Below, one piece after another: positions 11,931 to 24,674 of a stretch of 64,000 nt of DNA. Source of the DNA: Zoroaster sp. YZ-2022 (Eukaryota > Echinodermata > Asteroidea > Forcipulatida > Zoroasteridae). Made by a program: the position numbers and the translations under genes. The notes below the pieces were generated by a model. It had not been told where the DNA came from, made no database searches, and saw only the letters and a list, made by a program, of their open reading frames with translations. How positions within the stretch are numbered: the stretch's first letter is position 1; each line of letters starts with the position of its first letter. The stretch covers positions 10,674,041-10,738,040 of the forward strand of contig CM055835.1 of assembly GCA_029582265.1 (NCBI GenBank), in the 5' to 3' direction.

Positions 11931-13169
11931 AAAATTGTTGGTGTTCTCTGAAGAGTTGTGTATATTGAATGATATATGAATAATTTGCAGTGTGAATAAT
12001 GCAAAGTGCGATCTCACATAGATGAGGTTTTCCATCAGTGTAAAGTATCTAGGTAGAAGAAGGGTGGGTATGGAGGGCATATTACCACAACTAACGATTA
12101 AGGATAGAGGAAATTTATTTATAATTTGGAGGTAAGTTTTGTTGACTTTAACAATTGTGTTCCGTGTTGTTGTAAATGGGGTGCCACGAGATTTTGAACG
12201 CCAGTGATTGAAAATAAAGTAAGAAACAAATTAATATGTAATATTAATAAAAACGCATAATATGGTTTTTAACATTACAATCAGATCAGATTATGTTGAA
12301 AGACGTATAGGCGCGCGCGGCTATGCGTGAAATCTAGTTTCGCGGAGGGGCACATGCAGGCCCGTGCACAGGAATAGTAAGGGGCATCTCTGTTGACCTA
12401 ATATTTATTCTAATTTTATTATATCCTGACATCTTTCAACTAGGCAGGGCAGTCTATGCGCAACAGGAACTTAATAATTCATTCAACAACAAAAAAAAAA
12501 AAAAAAACTTGGGCTAAAAAGGGCACTTTTTATACTAGGCAAAAAGGGCAGGGGCTCAAGCACCCTTTGGGACCTATGTATGCACGTGCCTGTACATGTG
12601 TACATTTATTTAACAGCTGTGTAGACTTTAGTTGTAGACGAAATAGTCATTAGCGTTTTACTTGTTATAGGCCTGAAACAAATCATTGTCTTTTCTTCGT
12701 CGTGCAGTATTGATTAATATAATCACTGATGCATGAAATGGGTAAAAAGTGCACGATGAAGAATAGGAAATGACTTGTTTTAGGTTTCCTAATATAAAAT
12801 ATAAAATAATATAAAATGGGAATTTTTTTTAAATTTAAAATTGTTCAGACTATATTGAGGAATCCTAAGTGAGTTTAGAAACTTAATTCAGTGGGTTACA
12901 AAATTTGTTTGATCCCCTCAATGGAGAGGTATAAGGGTGACAGTCAGGCCAGCAAATATGATTTTACTATCATTATGTGATTACAAAACAAAAGACTATT
13001 TGTGAGGAAACTACATATATATATAAAAGGAATTTACTTACATTGAAATCCTTTTTGGTTCTTTTAATGTAAATTATTGTGTTTAATAGATCTTTATACT
13101 GTAATCAATTTTTTTGAGGCTTATATGATGAAAATTAAACACCTGATTGTAAAAGGGATGGTTGTATTA
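11931..13169. other. Non-coding stretch
   Basis: Contains an A-rich run near 12489 and a CCCGTGCACAGG-type motif near 12361. No gene signal is seen. Confidence 0.5.
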
Positions 13170-13240
13170 TAATAATAAATAATAATAATGTGTGGACTTA
13201 TATAACGCACGTATCCACCAACTAAGTGGTGCTCAAGGCG
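13170..13240 (-). repeat. SINE 3' tail, inverted
   Basis: Starts with an (AAT)n run followed by TGTGGACTTATATAACGCACG..TATCCACCAACTAAGTGGTGC..TCAAGGCGC. This is the reverse complement of the tail of the tRNA-derived SINE at 49991-50342. A second tail is at 21273-21345. Confidence 0.65.
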
Positions 13241-13790
13241 CAATTATGGAATGTGTCATTTGTTTTATTATGAATTACATGGATAAAACGTCTCATTCAG
13301 CTGAAATAAAGAGTACATTGTATTTCTTGTCTGTATTTAATTAGAGGTTCTTACAAATATGAATTTTAATTGAACACAAAAAGCTATCGGTCTGAAAGTG
13401 GTCTCTTATTAGAGGGAAAAGTGTACACATGTATTTAGAAGGAAGTTGTTGTTGCTAAGGTTTACACAAACAGTTTAGATCAAGAATATCTAATCAGACA
13501 ACGTGATGTTATTTGATGGCATTTGCTGACTGTCAAGGAGTTCCAATGATTTGTTGAAAAGTTCGTCATCATTATCGTCTTCCATGAACTATTGTTCAAG
13601 ATCTTCTGTTTTGGTCGTAGTGGATGGAGACATCTTGGGTGGTGTACATGGGGGTGTAGATGGGGGCGCTGACTTGGTGGGTGTGCATGGCAGTGTCGCG
13701 TGCTGAAGATGAAAGTTTGCCTGTTTAATCGCTGCAAGTTCATGGCGTTAGAGTTTTAGTTGTGCATTTAGTTTCTGTAGGCCTATTTAG
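13241..13790. other. Non-coding stretch
   Basis: No supported gene. A GGTGT/GGGGGTG-rich patch at 13630-13700 opens Pro/His-rich frames on the minus strand that look compositional. Confidence 0.45.
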
Positions 13791-14160
13791 GAAAATGCGC
13801 AGTGCGCGCATTGTACCGATGCGCAGCGCGCATTTTACCGAAATACGAGATGAAATCACGCGTTGCGCACCAGGAACACAATGCGCATTTTGTTGCGCAT
13901 TTGTCAAGACGGTGCGAATTGAGAGGGTGCGCATTTTGTTGCGCATGAGGACAAAACATGATTCAGAAATCGTCTTTATTTCCATCTTTATTAATCTTTT
14001 GACGAAAAGGTAAGACCAAAGCAAAACAGTTTGAAGTATTTTGTACAGGTCTTTGATAGATTTTACTTACTTTTGGCTATGGGGACATTCCTCATTTCGA
14101 TAACTAGAGCGGGTAACATTGACAAGAGGGTGCACATTTTGTTGCGCATTTTTGTCAAGA
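13791..14160. other. Cluster of TGCGCA palindromes
   Basis: The 6-mer palindrome TGCGCA or GCGCAT-type variants occur about a dozen times, several as the local repeat GTGCGCATTTTGTTGCGCAT (near 13885, 13928 and, degenerate, 14130). This resembles half-sites of NRF1-type motifs, but it could equally be a young tandem or foldback repeat. Confidence 0.5.
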
Positions 14161-15280
14161 ACACGATGGGTGTTAATGGGCCGAAAATTACTCCTTTGTT
14201 CAAAACGTAACTGACACAATCGTACCACCATAATGAACCGCGCACATCTCCAGCGTAGTTCAGGTGAGTTTGAAGTATTTGCAGGTCTTTTATAGATTTA
14301 CTTACTTTGGCTATCTTTCTGGGCCCTTGTGATGCGGTCGGTTGAGGGCGGCCAGGTTCGGTCTCGCGGGTGGCCAGGGTTTACGGCCGGCCAGAGTTTG
14401 CCGCCAGGTTTTCGTGCCGCACGTGAATGTTTTGGTGCAAAGAAATTGTTATCGGCCAGGTTTTCGAGCCGCACGCCAATGTTCGTGTCGCACGTCCTCT
14501 TTGAATGAAATTGTGTACAAAAAAATCAATATTTCAAAGAAGAACGAGAAGTATCACGTCATCTTTCAATGAAATTGTGTAAAAAAAAAGTTTAAAAAAA
14601 TATTTCAAAGAAGAACGGATAAAAATCGTAATCCCATTAGAATGATCACCGGTCCGACAGAATGCCGTACGGAAATTTTCAGCCAGATCTGTGCAGGCAC
14701 CTTTTCGGAGTTTTTCTTTAACAAACAGACACGTTACTCAAATTAGTACATAGATGAAACTGCAGTCTTTAGATCCTGTGCGGTGCCACACCATATAAAA
14801 CCCCTTCATAACAGAACAGAGTTACATACATAATACATACTATTATTGGTGAAAGTAGCCTTTAAAGATGCTGTAAGGGTGATAATTGCAACACCGTATA
14901 AATCTTCATTACAGAACAGAGTTAAATACATAATATATACTATATTTATGAAAGCAGTCTTTAGATCCTATAAGGTGCACAAATTCTTATATTTATCTAA
15001 ATTTGTGGTTTTGATTTTGCAAAGAGAAAAGCATGAAAATGGAATCTGAAAAATATTATTAAACCCATTTTATTTATTTGTTTATAAACCACTATCTTCG
15101 TGTTTATTTAATGTCATTGACGTTCGTTAAATTGTTTGTTTACACAAACCATTATTTAGACTAGTTAACATTAATCAAACAACCAAGGTTTGTTTGCTGA
15201 ATTACCATTGCATTTCGGCTATTTGCTGACCACCGCATTACAACAATTACTTTTCTAATCCACACATTACCATTATTATT
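14161..15280. other. Non-coding; GCC/GGCCAGG-rich patch and internal repeat
   Basis: 14330-14480 repeats GGCCAGGTTTTCG..CCGCACG motifs. 14505-14620 and 14780-14980 contain short direct repeats (TTTCAAAGAAGAACG; TTAGATCCT..). No gene is supported. Confidence 0.45.
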
Positions 15281-15503
<223 letters not shown>

Positions 15504-15633
15504 GACACAGCACACTGTTCAAACGTCTGTCAATGTCTGTCTGTCTGTCTGTTCAGTTGGTTCAAATGGCCGGTTGGGGCACAGCAGCAGGGGGGGGTTG
15601 GGGGAGGCTTTCCCGCCCGGCCCCCATTTTTGT

Positions 15634-16133
15634 NNNNNNNNNNNNNNNNNNNNNNNNNNNNNNNNNNNNNNNNNNNNNNNNNNNNNNNNNNNNNNNNNNN
15701 NNNNNNNNNNNNNNNNNNNNNNNNNNNNNNNNNNNNNNNNNNNNNNNNNNNNNNNNNNNNNNNNNNNNNNNNNNNNNNNNNNNNNNNNNNNNNNNNNNNN
15801 NNNNNNNNNNNNNNNNNNNNNNNNNNNNNNNNNNNNNNNNNNNNNNNNNNNNNNNNNNNNNNNNNNNNNNNNNNNNNNNNNNNNNNNNNNNNNNNNNNNN
15901 NNNNNNNNNNNNNNNNNNNNNNNNNNNNNNNNNNNNNNNNNNNNNNNNNNNNNNNNNNNNNNNNNNNNNNNNNNNNNNNNNNNNNNNNNNNNNNNNNNNN
16001 NNNNNNNNNNNNNNNNNNNNNNNNNNNNNNNNNNNNNNNNNNNNNNNNNNNNNNNNNNNNNNNNNNNNNNNNNNNNNNNNNNNNNNNNNNNNNNNNNNNN
16101 NNNNNNNNNNNNNNNNNNNNNNNNNNNNNNNNN
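15634..16133. other. Assembly gap (500 N)
   Basis: Exactly 500 N, the same length as the second gap, so this is a fixed-size placeholder of unknown true length. Confidence 1.
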
Positions 16134-16555
16134 CTTTTTTCCCCGCGACAGCGGGAACGTGTACGTCATCCGTTATGGTCCGAATCTTCTTCTGTTTCAC
16201 AAAACAGTCTCCTTTTTTTGGGAATAATTATGTAATTTGTCATGAACAAAGCGACAAATGTACAATTATTCTTCTAAAAATAGGAGACTGTGAATAGTGT
16301 GAACGGAAGATATTCGGACTCAACTTGTTAACATGTCATGGCGAATGCGGTTTCTAAATATGTGTGACGTGTCGGAGCTGAGGCTGTGCTAATTTTCTCT
16401 AATCTAACGTTAACGTTGGGGAAATGTCATTGCTGCTGTGCTTGGAGTCCCTTGGACCAATAATAATAATAACTAGATATAAGTTTTTGTCACAACAAAA
16501 ACAAGGTGTTCGGTTGAAGTTAAAATGGTTACGTCATTAATTCGAAGTGTTGGAG
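16134..16555. repeat. Satellite-related sequence
   Basis: 16470-16555 shares TAGATATAAGTTTTTGTCAC..AAAAACAAGGTGTTCGGTTG..CGTCATTAATTCGAAGTGTT with 18118 and 19963, tying this flank to the composite satellite. 16134-16460 shows no gene. Confidence 0.6.
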
Positions 16556-16860
16556 ATTTATAAGTACATGGACCAAGAATAAAGTATATGAAATTTCAGA
16601 GAAGTTCTAATTTATGTGAATGAGGAAGACAATACGTCACAGTGAACATGCTGTAAAAAATAATAGGAAAGTTTTATAAGTACATAACCAAGAATAAAGT
16701 ATTTGAAATTTCGAGAAAGTTCTAATTCATGTGCATGAGGAAAATAATATGTCACAGTGAACATGCTGTACAAATAATAGGAAGGTTTTATAAGTACATG
16801 GATCAGTAACAAAGTATTTGAAAATTATAGAGTTCTAATTTATGTAAATAAAATGGGGGA
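16556..16860. repeat. Tandem repeat, about 115-bp unit, three copies
   Basis: TTTATAAGTACATG recurs at about 16556, 16672 and 16786. Each copy is followed by AAGAATAAAGTATTTGAAAT, AGTTCTAATTYATGT and GTCACAGTGAACATGCTGTA. Confidence 0.85.
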
Positions 16861-17819
16861 AAAAAGTGTATAATTCTTGAGTAGCTGGACCATTGAAATT
16901 GAAAAAGGCATTGATTTGATTTTCAAAGATTGCACACAATTATTCTTGACAACATCCTGCCTCCATGATGTGACTGTTTCATTATCTCAATAAAGGTGCT
17001 GATATTTGTTTCTGGGCTATTTTAGTGAGAAAATTAAGTGCCACTATAAAGTAAACTGCAATGCAGCCATCGGGTATGTCTTATTGTATTGGTAGGTCCC
17101 TACACACCCTTCCAATATAATGCATACCATATTTTCAATAACTTTTAGTTTATTAAATTTACACAAATAATTAATGTAATGATGAAAGTTGCACACCAAT
17201 AGCATCATGGACGTCTTTGCAAGGGATTAGATTAATATTTGTTTTTTAAATTAATATTACTACACACAAGGTCAGTCACTAACAGTCATAAGGATCTGAC
17301 TTCAATTATTATATATTAATAATAATATTGAAGTACATCATTCACTATGTGTATGTGTGGTACTGCCTACTGGTAAGCCTACATTTGTACAAACTACGAA
17401 GTAAACTCACCAAAACCTAACTAGCTCCATATCAAATTCTTCCAAATCAACACATGCGGCATTTTGTCAACGCAAACGCCGATTTGACAGTGTAAGTGTG
17501 AAAGGGTACCATCGGAAGGTATGCCGTCGTGTACACATGTACGTAAAAGCTTGTTTACAAAAATCATCAACTTTTGACCAATTTTAAAAGTAATTTTCTC
17601 GCTGATTTCACGCTTTTTACTTACACCATAGATAAGAAGCACCAATCAGGTGTCTGCAGATGACTTCGATGTGCTTGTAGAAAACTTTTGAATCAGTGAG
17701 AAGAAGTGGAGATGAATTTTCGTTACCTTTACAGCGATATGCTCCACAAAACGTTATAAGTTTATAAATATATGTGAGTGATCAGCGCCGCAAGTGAGCC
17801 ACTAAAAGTTTTACGCACC
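16861..17819. other. Non-coding stretch
   Basis: No supported gene. A 74-codon frame on the minus strand near 17421-17645 has no recognisable domain. Confidence 0.45.
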
Positions 17820-17931
17820 GATTGTGTAAAGCACCACTAAAAGTTGTATAACGCCCTCTATATGATTAGAATTTCTAACGCACAAAATGGCGAACATACA
17901 CTGAATGTGGGTCATTACGTATGTGGACTCC

Positions 17932-17982
17932 TGACGTCATCATGACGTCACTGTTGCGGTTTCCTGATTATCCATGACGTCA
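17932..17982. promoter_or_regulatory. Triple CRE palindrome (TGACGTCA), copy 1
   Basis: Perfect TGACGTCA at 17932-17939, 17943-17950 and 17975-17982, with the first two only 3 bp apart. TGACGTCA is the full CREB/ATF site. Function here is not shown. Confidence 0.6.
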
Positions 17983-18289
17983 CTAGGTTTCATCTACAAG
18001 TTAAGGTCTAATAACTATGTGTGTGAAGTTTGAAGGTTTTTTAAACTTTAGGCAAGTATGTTTTTTGTTAGCGGACAAGAATTGGGAGAAGAAGAAGAAG
18101 AAGAAGAAGAAAGTAAAAACTAGATATAAGTTTTGGTCACAACAAAAACAAAGGTGTTCGGTTGAAGTTAAAAATGGTAACGTCATCAATTCGAAGTGTT
18201 GGAGAAGTCAAATGTTAACTGTCTGTTGAAGTTCTCGCCCTTGAGAAGTTTATGTGAATACAATACAATACTGAATTTAGAAATTATTT

Positions 18290-19565
18290 TAATATTAAAC
18301 TTTTGACTTCCCGGTTTGGACAGGAAGTAAAGGTAAAGTTGGGTCCAGATTTAACGTAAATACTTTTGACAATTAACAATCTGGTACAATGGTACAAAAA
18401 AAATGTCAAAATTCTACTGCTCACTGTGGTTGTTGAGATATGATTTTTTTAAATATTTCAAACTTTCACTTCCGGTTTGGACAGGAAGTAGGTCAAGATA
18501 GGTATAAATATTTTTGACAGTTAAGTACAATGGTACAAAAATTATCAATTCTACCTCACTTGTGGTTGTATGAGATATGATTTTTTTATATTAAATTTTG
18601 ACTTCCCAGTGTGTGGACAGGAAGTAAGGTCAAATTAGGGTCATCTTTTTGTAAAATTGTTTTGACAAAATAACGATCTGTACAATAGTGCAAAGATTGT
18701 GAATTTACCTCTTATTGTGGTTGTTGAGATACGATTGTTTTAACAATATTAAACTTTGACTTCCGGTTTGCACAGGAAATATAAAGGTCAACCATGGGGT
18801 CATCTTTGTGTAAAGTGTTTTGACAAATAACGAGACTGTACAATAGTGCAAAAGATTTTCGTGCATTTACCTCTTGTGGTTGTTGAGATATGATTGTTTT
18901 TAAATATTAAACTTTGACTTCCGGTTTTGGACAGGAAGTAAGGTCAGAATTGGGGTCAGTGCCTTTTGCATAAATATTTTTCAACCAATTAACAATCTAT
19001 ACAATGGTGCAACAAATGTCAATTTACACTCCTGTGGATTTGTTGAGATATGATTTTTAACATATTAAACTTTGACTTCCAGTTTGGACAGGAAGTGAGG
19101 TCAAATTGGGGTCACGGTTTTGTAAATATTTTTGACAATTAACGATCTGTACAATGGTACAACAATTGTGAATTACCTCTTCTGGTTGTTGAGATATGAT
19201 TTTTAAATAGTAAAAATTGACTTCCGGTTTGGACAGAGTAAGGTCAAGTGGGGTCACCGTTTTGTAAATATTTTTGACAATGCTAACGATCTGTACAATA
19301 GTACAAAAATGGTGTGAATTTACCTCTTCTGGTTGTTGAGATATAATTTTTTGAATTAGTTAAACTTTTGACTTCCGGTTTGGACAGGAAGTAAGGTCCA
19401 AATTGGGGTCACCTTTTTGCATAAATATTTTTGCCAATTACTAATCTGTACAAATGCTACAAAATTTTGCATTTACCTCTCTGCTGGTTGTTTGAGATAT
19501 GATTTTTTAAATATTAAACTTTGACTTCCGGTTTGGACAGGAAGTAAAGGTCAAGAGTGGGGTCA
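18290..19565. repeat. Minisatellite, nine units with inverted ETS-type sites
   Basis: Each unit carries ACTTCC-GGTTTGGACA-GGAAGT (TTCC-N10-GGAA), e.g. near 18470, 19371 and 19524, followed by GTCAAATTGGGGTCAC, TAAATATTTTTGACAATTAA, CGATCTGTACAATGGTAC and TGGTTGTTGAGATATGATTT. ETS-family sites have the core GGAA. Confidence 0.9.
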
Positions 19566-19761
19566 CTCACAACTCGTGTTTCATCTACTTGTTAAGTTCT
19601 AGTACATGCCAAGTTTCAAGTTCATGTGAAGTTTGCAAGTATGTGTTTTAATGAGACGCAATCTATTTTTTGTGTAAAGTTACCACTAAAGCTGTATAGC
19701 GCCACTCTATAAGCGTTAACATTTCTAACGCACGAATAGTGGGTCATTATGTATGTTGGCT

Positions 19762-19814
19762 TGACGTCATCATGACGTCACTGTTGCTAGATTTCCTAGA
19801 TTATCATGACGTCA
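19762..19814. promoter_or_regulatory. Triple CRE palindrome (TGACGTCA), copy 2
   Basis: TGACGTCA at 19762-19769, 19773-19780 and 19807-19814. The spacing nearly matches copy 1, and all three sites are perfectly preserved although the surrounding copies differ. Confidence 0.6.
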
Positions 19815-20129
19815 CTAAGTTTCATCCTACAAGTTAAGGTCTAACTATGTGTGAAGTTTGAAGAGTTTTTAAACTTGGGAAGTATGTTTTTATTTGCGGA
19901 CAAGATGGGGAGAGAGAGAAAGAAGAAGAAGTAAAAAAAAATAAAAATAAAAATAACTTTAGATACTAAGTTTTTTGTCACAAGCAAAAACAAGGTGTCT
20001 CAGTTGAAGTTAAAATGGTTGCGTCATCAATTCGAAGTGTTGGAGGGTCCAAATGTTAACTTGTCTGTTGAAGTTCTCAATGAGAAGTTTATTTGAATAC
20101 AATATCAATACTGAATTTAGAAATTATTT

Positions 20130-20960
20130 ATATATTAAACTTTGACTTCCGGTTTGGACAGGAAGTAAGGATCAAATTAGGGTCACCTTTTTGTAAATAT
20201 TTTCGACAATTAACGATCTGTCACAATGGTAATTTTTAACAATTGTAAATTTAACTCTTGTGGTTTGTTGAGATGAGTTTTTAAATGTTAAACTTTGACT
20301 TCCGGTTTTGGACAGGAAGTAAAGGTCAAATTGGGGAGTCACCTTGTGTTGTAAATATTTTTCGACAATTAAACAATCTGCCAATAGCCATGGTACAAAA
20401 TTGTGAATTTACCTACTTGGTGGTTGTTGAGATATTATTTTTTAAATAATTAAACTTTTGACTTCGGTTTTGGACAGGAAGTAAAAGGGTCAAATTAAGG
20501 AGTCACCTTTTGTAAATATTTTTGACAAATTAACGATCTGTACAATGGTACAAAAATTGTGAATTTACCTCTTGTGAGTTGTTGAGATATGATTTTTTTT
20601 AATGTTAAAGCTTTGACTTCCAGTTTGGACAGGAAGTAAAATTCAGTCAAATGGTAAATATGTTTTTTGTAAATATTTTTCGGACAATTAACTTCATCTA
20701 TACAATAGTGCAAAAATTTCCATTTCTACCTGTTGTGGTTGTTTGAGATATGATTTTTTTAATATTAAACTTTGACTTCAGTTTGGACAGGAAGTAAAGG
20801 TCAAATTAGGGTCATGTTTTTGCCAAAATATTTTTCGACAATGCTAACAATCTATACAATAGTGCAAAAAAATTCCATTTACCTGTTGTGGTTGTTGAGA
20901 TATGATTTTTTTTAATATTAAACTTTGACTTCCGGTTTGGACAGGAGTAAAGGTCAAATT
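20130..20960. repeat. Minisatellite, six further ETS-palindrome units
   Basis: Same unit as 18290-19565, with ETS-type palindromes at about 20147, 20298, 20461, 20618, 20774 and 20927. Some have lost a base (ACTTCGG, ACTTCAG). Confidence 0.9.
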
Positions 20961-21112
20961 GGGGTCACTCAAACTGGAGTTTCATCTACTTGTTAAGTTC
21001 TAAGTACATGCCAAGTTTCAAGTTCATGTGAAGTTTGGGTAAGTATTTTTTTTTTTTGCGGACAAGATGGGGGAGAAGAAGAAGAAGAAAGAAAGAAGTA
21101 AAAAAAAAAAAA

Positions 21113-21345
21113 AACCGAACAAAAACAAAGAAGAGGGTGTTTCAGGGCATATACATTTTCGAACACCCAAAACGAACAAAAACAAAGAAGGTGTTTCGGG
21201 CATATACCTGACACACCCCAAAAAAACGATGAACAAACAGCACATAGGTGTTTCAGGCACATACCCGAACACCAATAATAATAATGTGTGTGACTTATAG
21301 CGCCCGTATCCACCAACTAAGTGGTAATTGCTCAAGGCGCAGGCG
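21113..21345. repeat. Short tandem repeat plus SINE tail
   Basis: Three copies of about 55 bp (AACAAAAACAAAGAAG..GTGTTTCRGGCATATACC..AACACC) are followed from 21273 by an (AAT)n run and an inverted SINE tail (ATCCACCAACTAAGTGG..CTCAAGGCGC). The tail carries small insertions compared with 13170-13240. Confidence 0.7.
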
Positions 21346-22746
21346 CGATCTTTTTACGGTACATTACACACAACACATGCTGGAGGAAGGAAGCTCAAGT
21401 CAGGAAAAGGTTTTTAAATTGTAAAGATTCCGGTATATATTCCAGAAGAAGGCGAAAGCCTGGAGTGGAAAGTTAAACGTCAACTGACTCGGTTAACTTG
21501 AGACTGCAAAAGTATTAGCCATGCCAATGGGCTATGCCCTGTATGGTATCAGGCTCAACTCATGCCCAAGTACAAAAGTCAACTCGTACCCAAGATCAAC
21601 TCCTTGCCAAAACATCTCTTACCCAGGTCATTTTGTATACGCATAAAAGAAAGATTAATTAAGGACATAAAATAGGGACTTAATGCTGGCATGATTGCGC
21701 ATATGTTCCCTAGTGCTCGAGAGGCAAACATATTTTCTTGTACTCCTTTTTTTGTAGCCTAAATATCCTAGTAAAAATACATTTGTGCAAGTCATGACAG
21801 CTGCACGTACTGAATTTTGAATCTTCCGTAAACATTTTGCTACAATATTTTTTTTTGTCTAAGGAGCCGTCGTTTTATTGTCAGCAATAAAAGGGCAGGA
21901 AAAGAACGTGATAGAATGTTGAACCCAATGTCCGAAACTTAACGTTAATGCCAGCTCACGTAACACACCAACAGTTAACTCTTTCTAACGTTAAGCATGT
22001 GTTTTTAGCAGACGACAAATATGGCCACCACCTCCCACTGGTTGTGCTTACATTTATTGCTCCAAATCTTGTTTCTATCATCCAAAAAGAAATGTGATAT
22101 TTGTCATATTTGGATTGATTCGTCACAAAGCCAAAGGACAATATGGTTAATCGGTTAACCGCACTGAATTTCAAAACATAGAATTAAAAATGGTAGGAAA
22201 ATTTAAGGTAGTAAAAGGATTACATGTTAAAATTTTATGTTATTCACTATCTGGTAAAGTTTGTGGATTGATAGAGATGGCGACAGATTTTGTATGTGGT
22301 TATTGTGCACACAAAAAGGTAGCATAAATTTTCTAGTTTTTCGACAACCAAGTAAAAATTAACTGAGTAAGCGTTGCAGCACATAAAAATTGACAGGAAA
22401 TTAGAATTAAAAAAATTAATTAATTCACCTATGTTTTGCCTATTTAACAATATTACCCTGTCCCTCCCCCAGAGGAAACCTTGAGTGGGCATTGGTGTTA
22501 ACACAAAGCCCTAAATAGCATTCTTTCTCCTTTTGTGAAATTAAATGTTTTGTTATGAAGTCTATATGTTGGCAATGGTAAAGCAGTTAACACAGAAATG
22601 TATTCCTAGTACCACAATGTCAGCAACAGGTCAAGTGAGACACTGACATATATCGGAGAAAACAGTTTGGCTGTGGTTTAAGTTATTTTGAACATATTTT
22701 TAAAATTTGGTTGATATTTACCCACTGTGTTACTAATAAAAAGCAC
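21346..22746. other. Non-coding stretch
   Basis: No supported gene or clear repeat. Short frames have no domain features. Confidence 0.45.
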
Positions 22747-22851
22747 CTCAGGTTGACACAGGTCGCTTGGTAATGTGCAGTATCTGTACTTTGATCCAAT
22801 AGTGCCGTTGTGGGTGGTTCGATTCCACTTGTTCAGAACTTGTGAGGTACA
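22747..22851 (-). CDS. Possible small exon of a Cys-rich extracellular protein
   Basis: Minus-strand acceptor-like tract (pyrimidine-rich, ending TTGTGTCAG at 22852) and a possible donor (CTGAG|GTGCTT at 22747/22746) bound exactly 105 bases, open in phase 0. The 35 residues begin with Cys and end with CTLPSDLCQPE, and contain two N-glycosylation sequons. No family is recognised and no neighbouring exon was found. The donor is weak, so this may be chance. Confidence 0.2.
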
Positions 22852-24294
22852 CTGACACAATGATATTGAAAAAAGGAGAAAAAGTTCTCAGCCATGAGAA
22901 CATTATGTCCAATAAGCCTGAAACCACTTTGGACCATGGCACCCATACACAATATTGATTGAATACTCAATGGGTTTACTCTTTCAACTAGTCTACTCAT
23001 TTGTTATTTTTTCTTTGAGACATTTCCTAACAGGGTAAAAATGTAAAAATAATTTCAATTGGATAATGTGTACAGAAGTTTTAAAGGGAGTGTGCAACAC
23101 TGGTAATTGTCAAATTATTTAAAGCTTACTTGGTGTAAAGTTACTACAAGTATCAATCATCCTTTCTGAAGTGCATTATGTTAAAACATGTTAAATTATC
23201 CAAATGTACACCTAATAATATTTGACAAAGTTACAATGTTCTTAAAAAATTACAGCACCTCAATCCTCAGACAAACATTTTTTCTATGGAAGCTGGGAAG
23301 ATTATAACCACTGTCAGGCTTTACACCAAGTAATTTTGAAATATCTAACTCCATTCTCCATGTACATCAGAGAGAAAAACAAAAATTGCAATCCTTTTAT
23401 CTCAGTGTCAGAGCTTCATCTTAAAATAATAATCATGTGTACATATTTAGTTCAGATGATGTTCACTGTGTTAATTCAAACTTTGTTTTTTAGAAAATTG
23501 TACAATACATTTTCAGCTTAATAATAGACAACAGGGTGGCTATTGTCATGCTGATCATTTAATGCATATTTCAATTGTTAAATTTTGTTACACCATCCCA
23601 TTGAGATGATGTAACAATCACCATAGAAACAGCAGATCAATACAACACACCCACAACTGAGTTGTAACCCCTCAAGCTGAAATCTTTAAATTGTAGCTAC
23701 ACAATGTGTGTAATGAAAATCCAAAGAGTCATTTGCCATTTATTTTGTATTGCAATCAGATTATAATAGTGACCAAATACCACTGATTCCCAAGACACAT
23801 AAAAAAGGAATTTATTTAAAGTAAAGATAAGAAAAATAAAGAGCAAACGGAGACAAAATATCTGGAACCAGGGATCATGCATCAGATACATCAAATTATC
23901 TGATAATTATTATAATGTTCAGGCCATTTCTTTTGAAAAGTTTCAGACAGACACTAAATCAGTGGGTAAACATAATGGCTATATCGGGGGGAGGGGGGGG
24001 GGGGGGCATGTGAACCAACTGCATGACTTCCTCTCGAAACAACCCAAAATCTAATTTTAATCAGTAGTAATGGAAAGAGACAAATGGAAATTGCTTTCAA
24101 ACCAGTCTGAGTTGGTCTTAGACAGGTTTTATTTAGGTTGAAGGTGCAAGAGATGTGAGACAAAGGGTGAAATGCTGCCTAACTCTTGATGATATTTCAT
24201 CACTCCAAATATAGAATATGATGCATCAAGCAGTGACAGAAGTGTTCAGTTTCTAAAAGGGAAATAAAAAACAAAATTGTAATGTCATATATTT
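22852..24294. other. Non-coding with repeat fragments
   Basis: 23084-23150 is a copy of the dispersed GGGAAGGTACAACATTGG family, here reading AAAGGGAGTGTGCAACACTGG..ACTTGGTGTAAAGTT. A G run at 23985-24006 is present. No gene is supported. Confidence 0.5.
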
Positions 24295-24663
24295 TGACCC
24301 ACTCTGTGAATATGAGTCACAAGTAGCAAATTGGAAAAATTGAGATTTCTATGTGGCTTTAATATTTTATTGATTGAAACTGACATCAATTTCAATCAAT
24401 AAAATATAAAAATCAATGATTTTTTGTGAGTAAGTGGTTTCATTTCTGTCATTTGTTTCCCTTTCGAATGCTTGTTTTCCTAAGAATTCAATTGTGTTAA
24501 TTATGCAAATTATTGGTTATTAAAAATGGCATATCTCCATAATGCAATATATCACACACCTCTAACATACCAAATTAAAACTGATGATGTACTCTTTCCA
24601 GCCACATAGAAATCTCAATTTTTCAAATTTGCAACTTGTGACTCATTTTCACAGAGCGGGTCA
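24295..24663. repeat. Foldback element with a perfect internal hairpin
   Basis: Arm 24295-24358 (GACCCACTCTGTGAA..TGAGTCAC..GAGATTTCTATGTGGC) is the inverted partner of 24601-24663. Inside, 24362-24379 and 24390-24407 form a perfect 18-bp stem with a 10-base loop. The TIR motif CTCTGYGAAAATGAGTCAC is shared with the element at 46757-47354. Confidence 0.8.
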
Positions 24664-24674
24664 CATTTTACATT

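Larger units (their letters stand above)
17820..21110. repeat. Composite higher-order satellite
   Basis: Two tandem copies of a composite unit of roughly 1.6-1.8 kb (about 17820-19565 and 19566-21110, the second less complete at its end). Each begins with a block containing GCGCC..TAACGCACRAA, three CRE palindromes, GGACAAGATGGG-AGAAGAAG and CAATTCGAAGTGTTGGA, and then holds a minisatellite with a 150-160 bp period (nine units in the first copy, six in the second). Units differ by many one-base insertions or deletions, partly in homopolymers, which suggests either old divergence or poor consensus quality. Confidence 0.85.
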
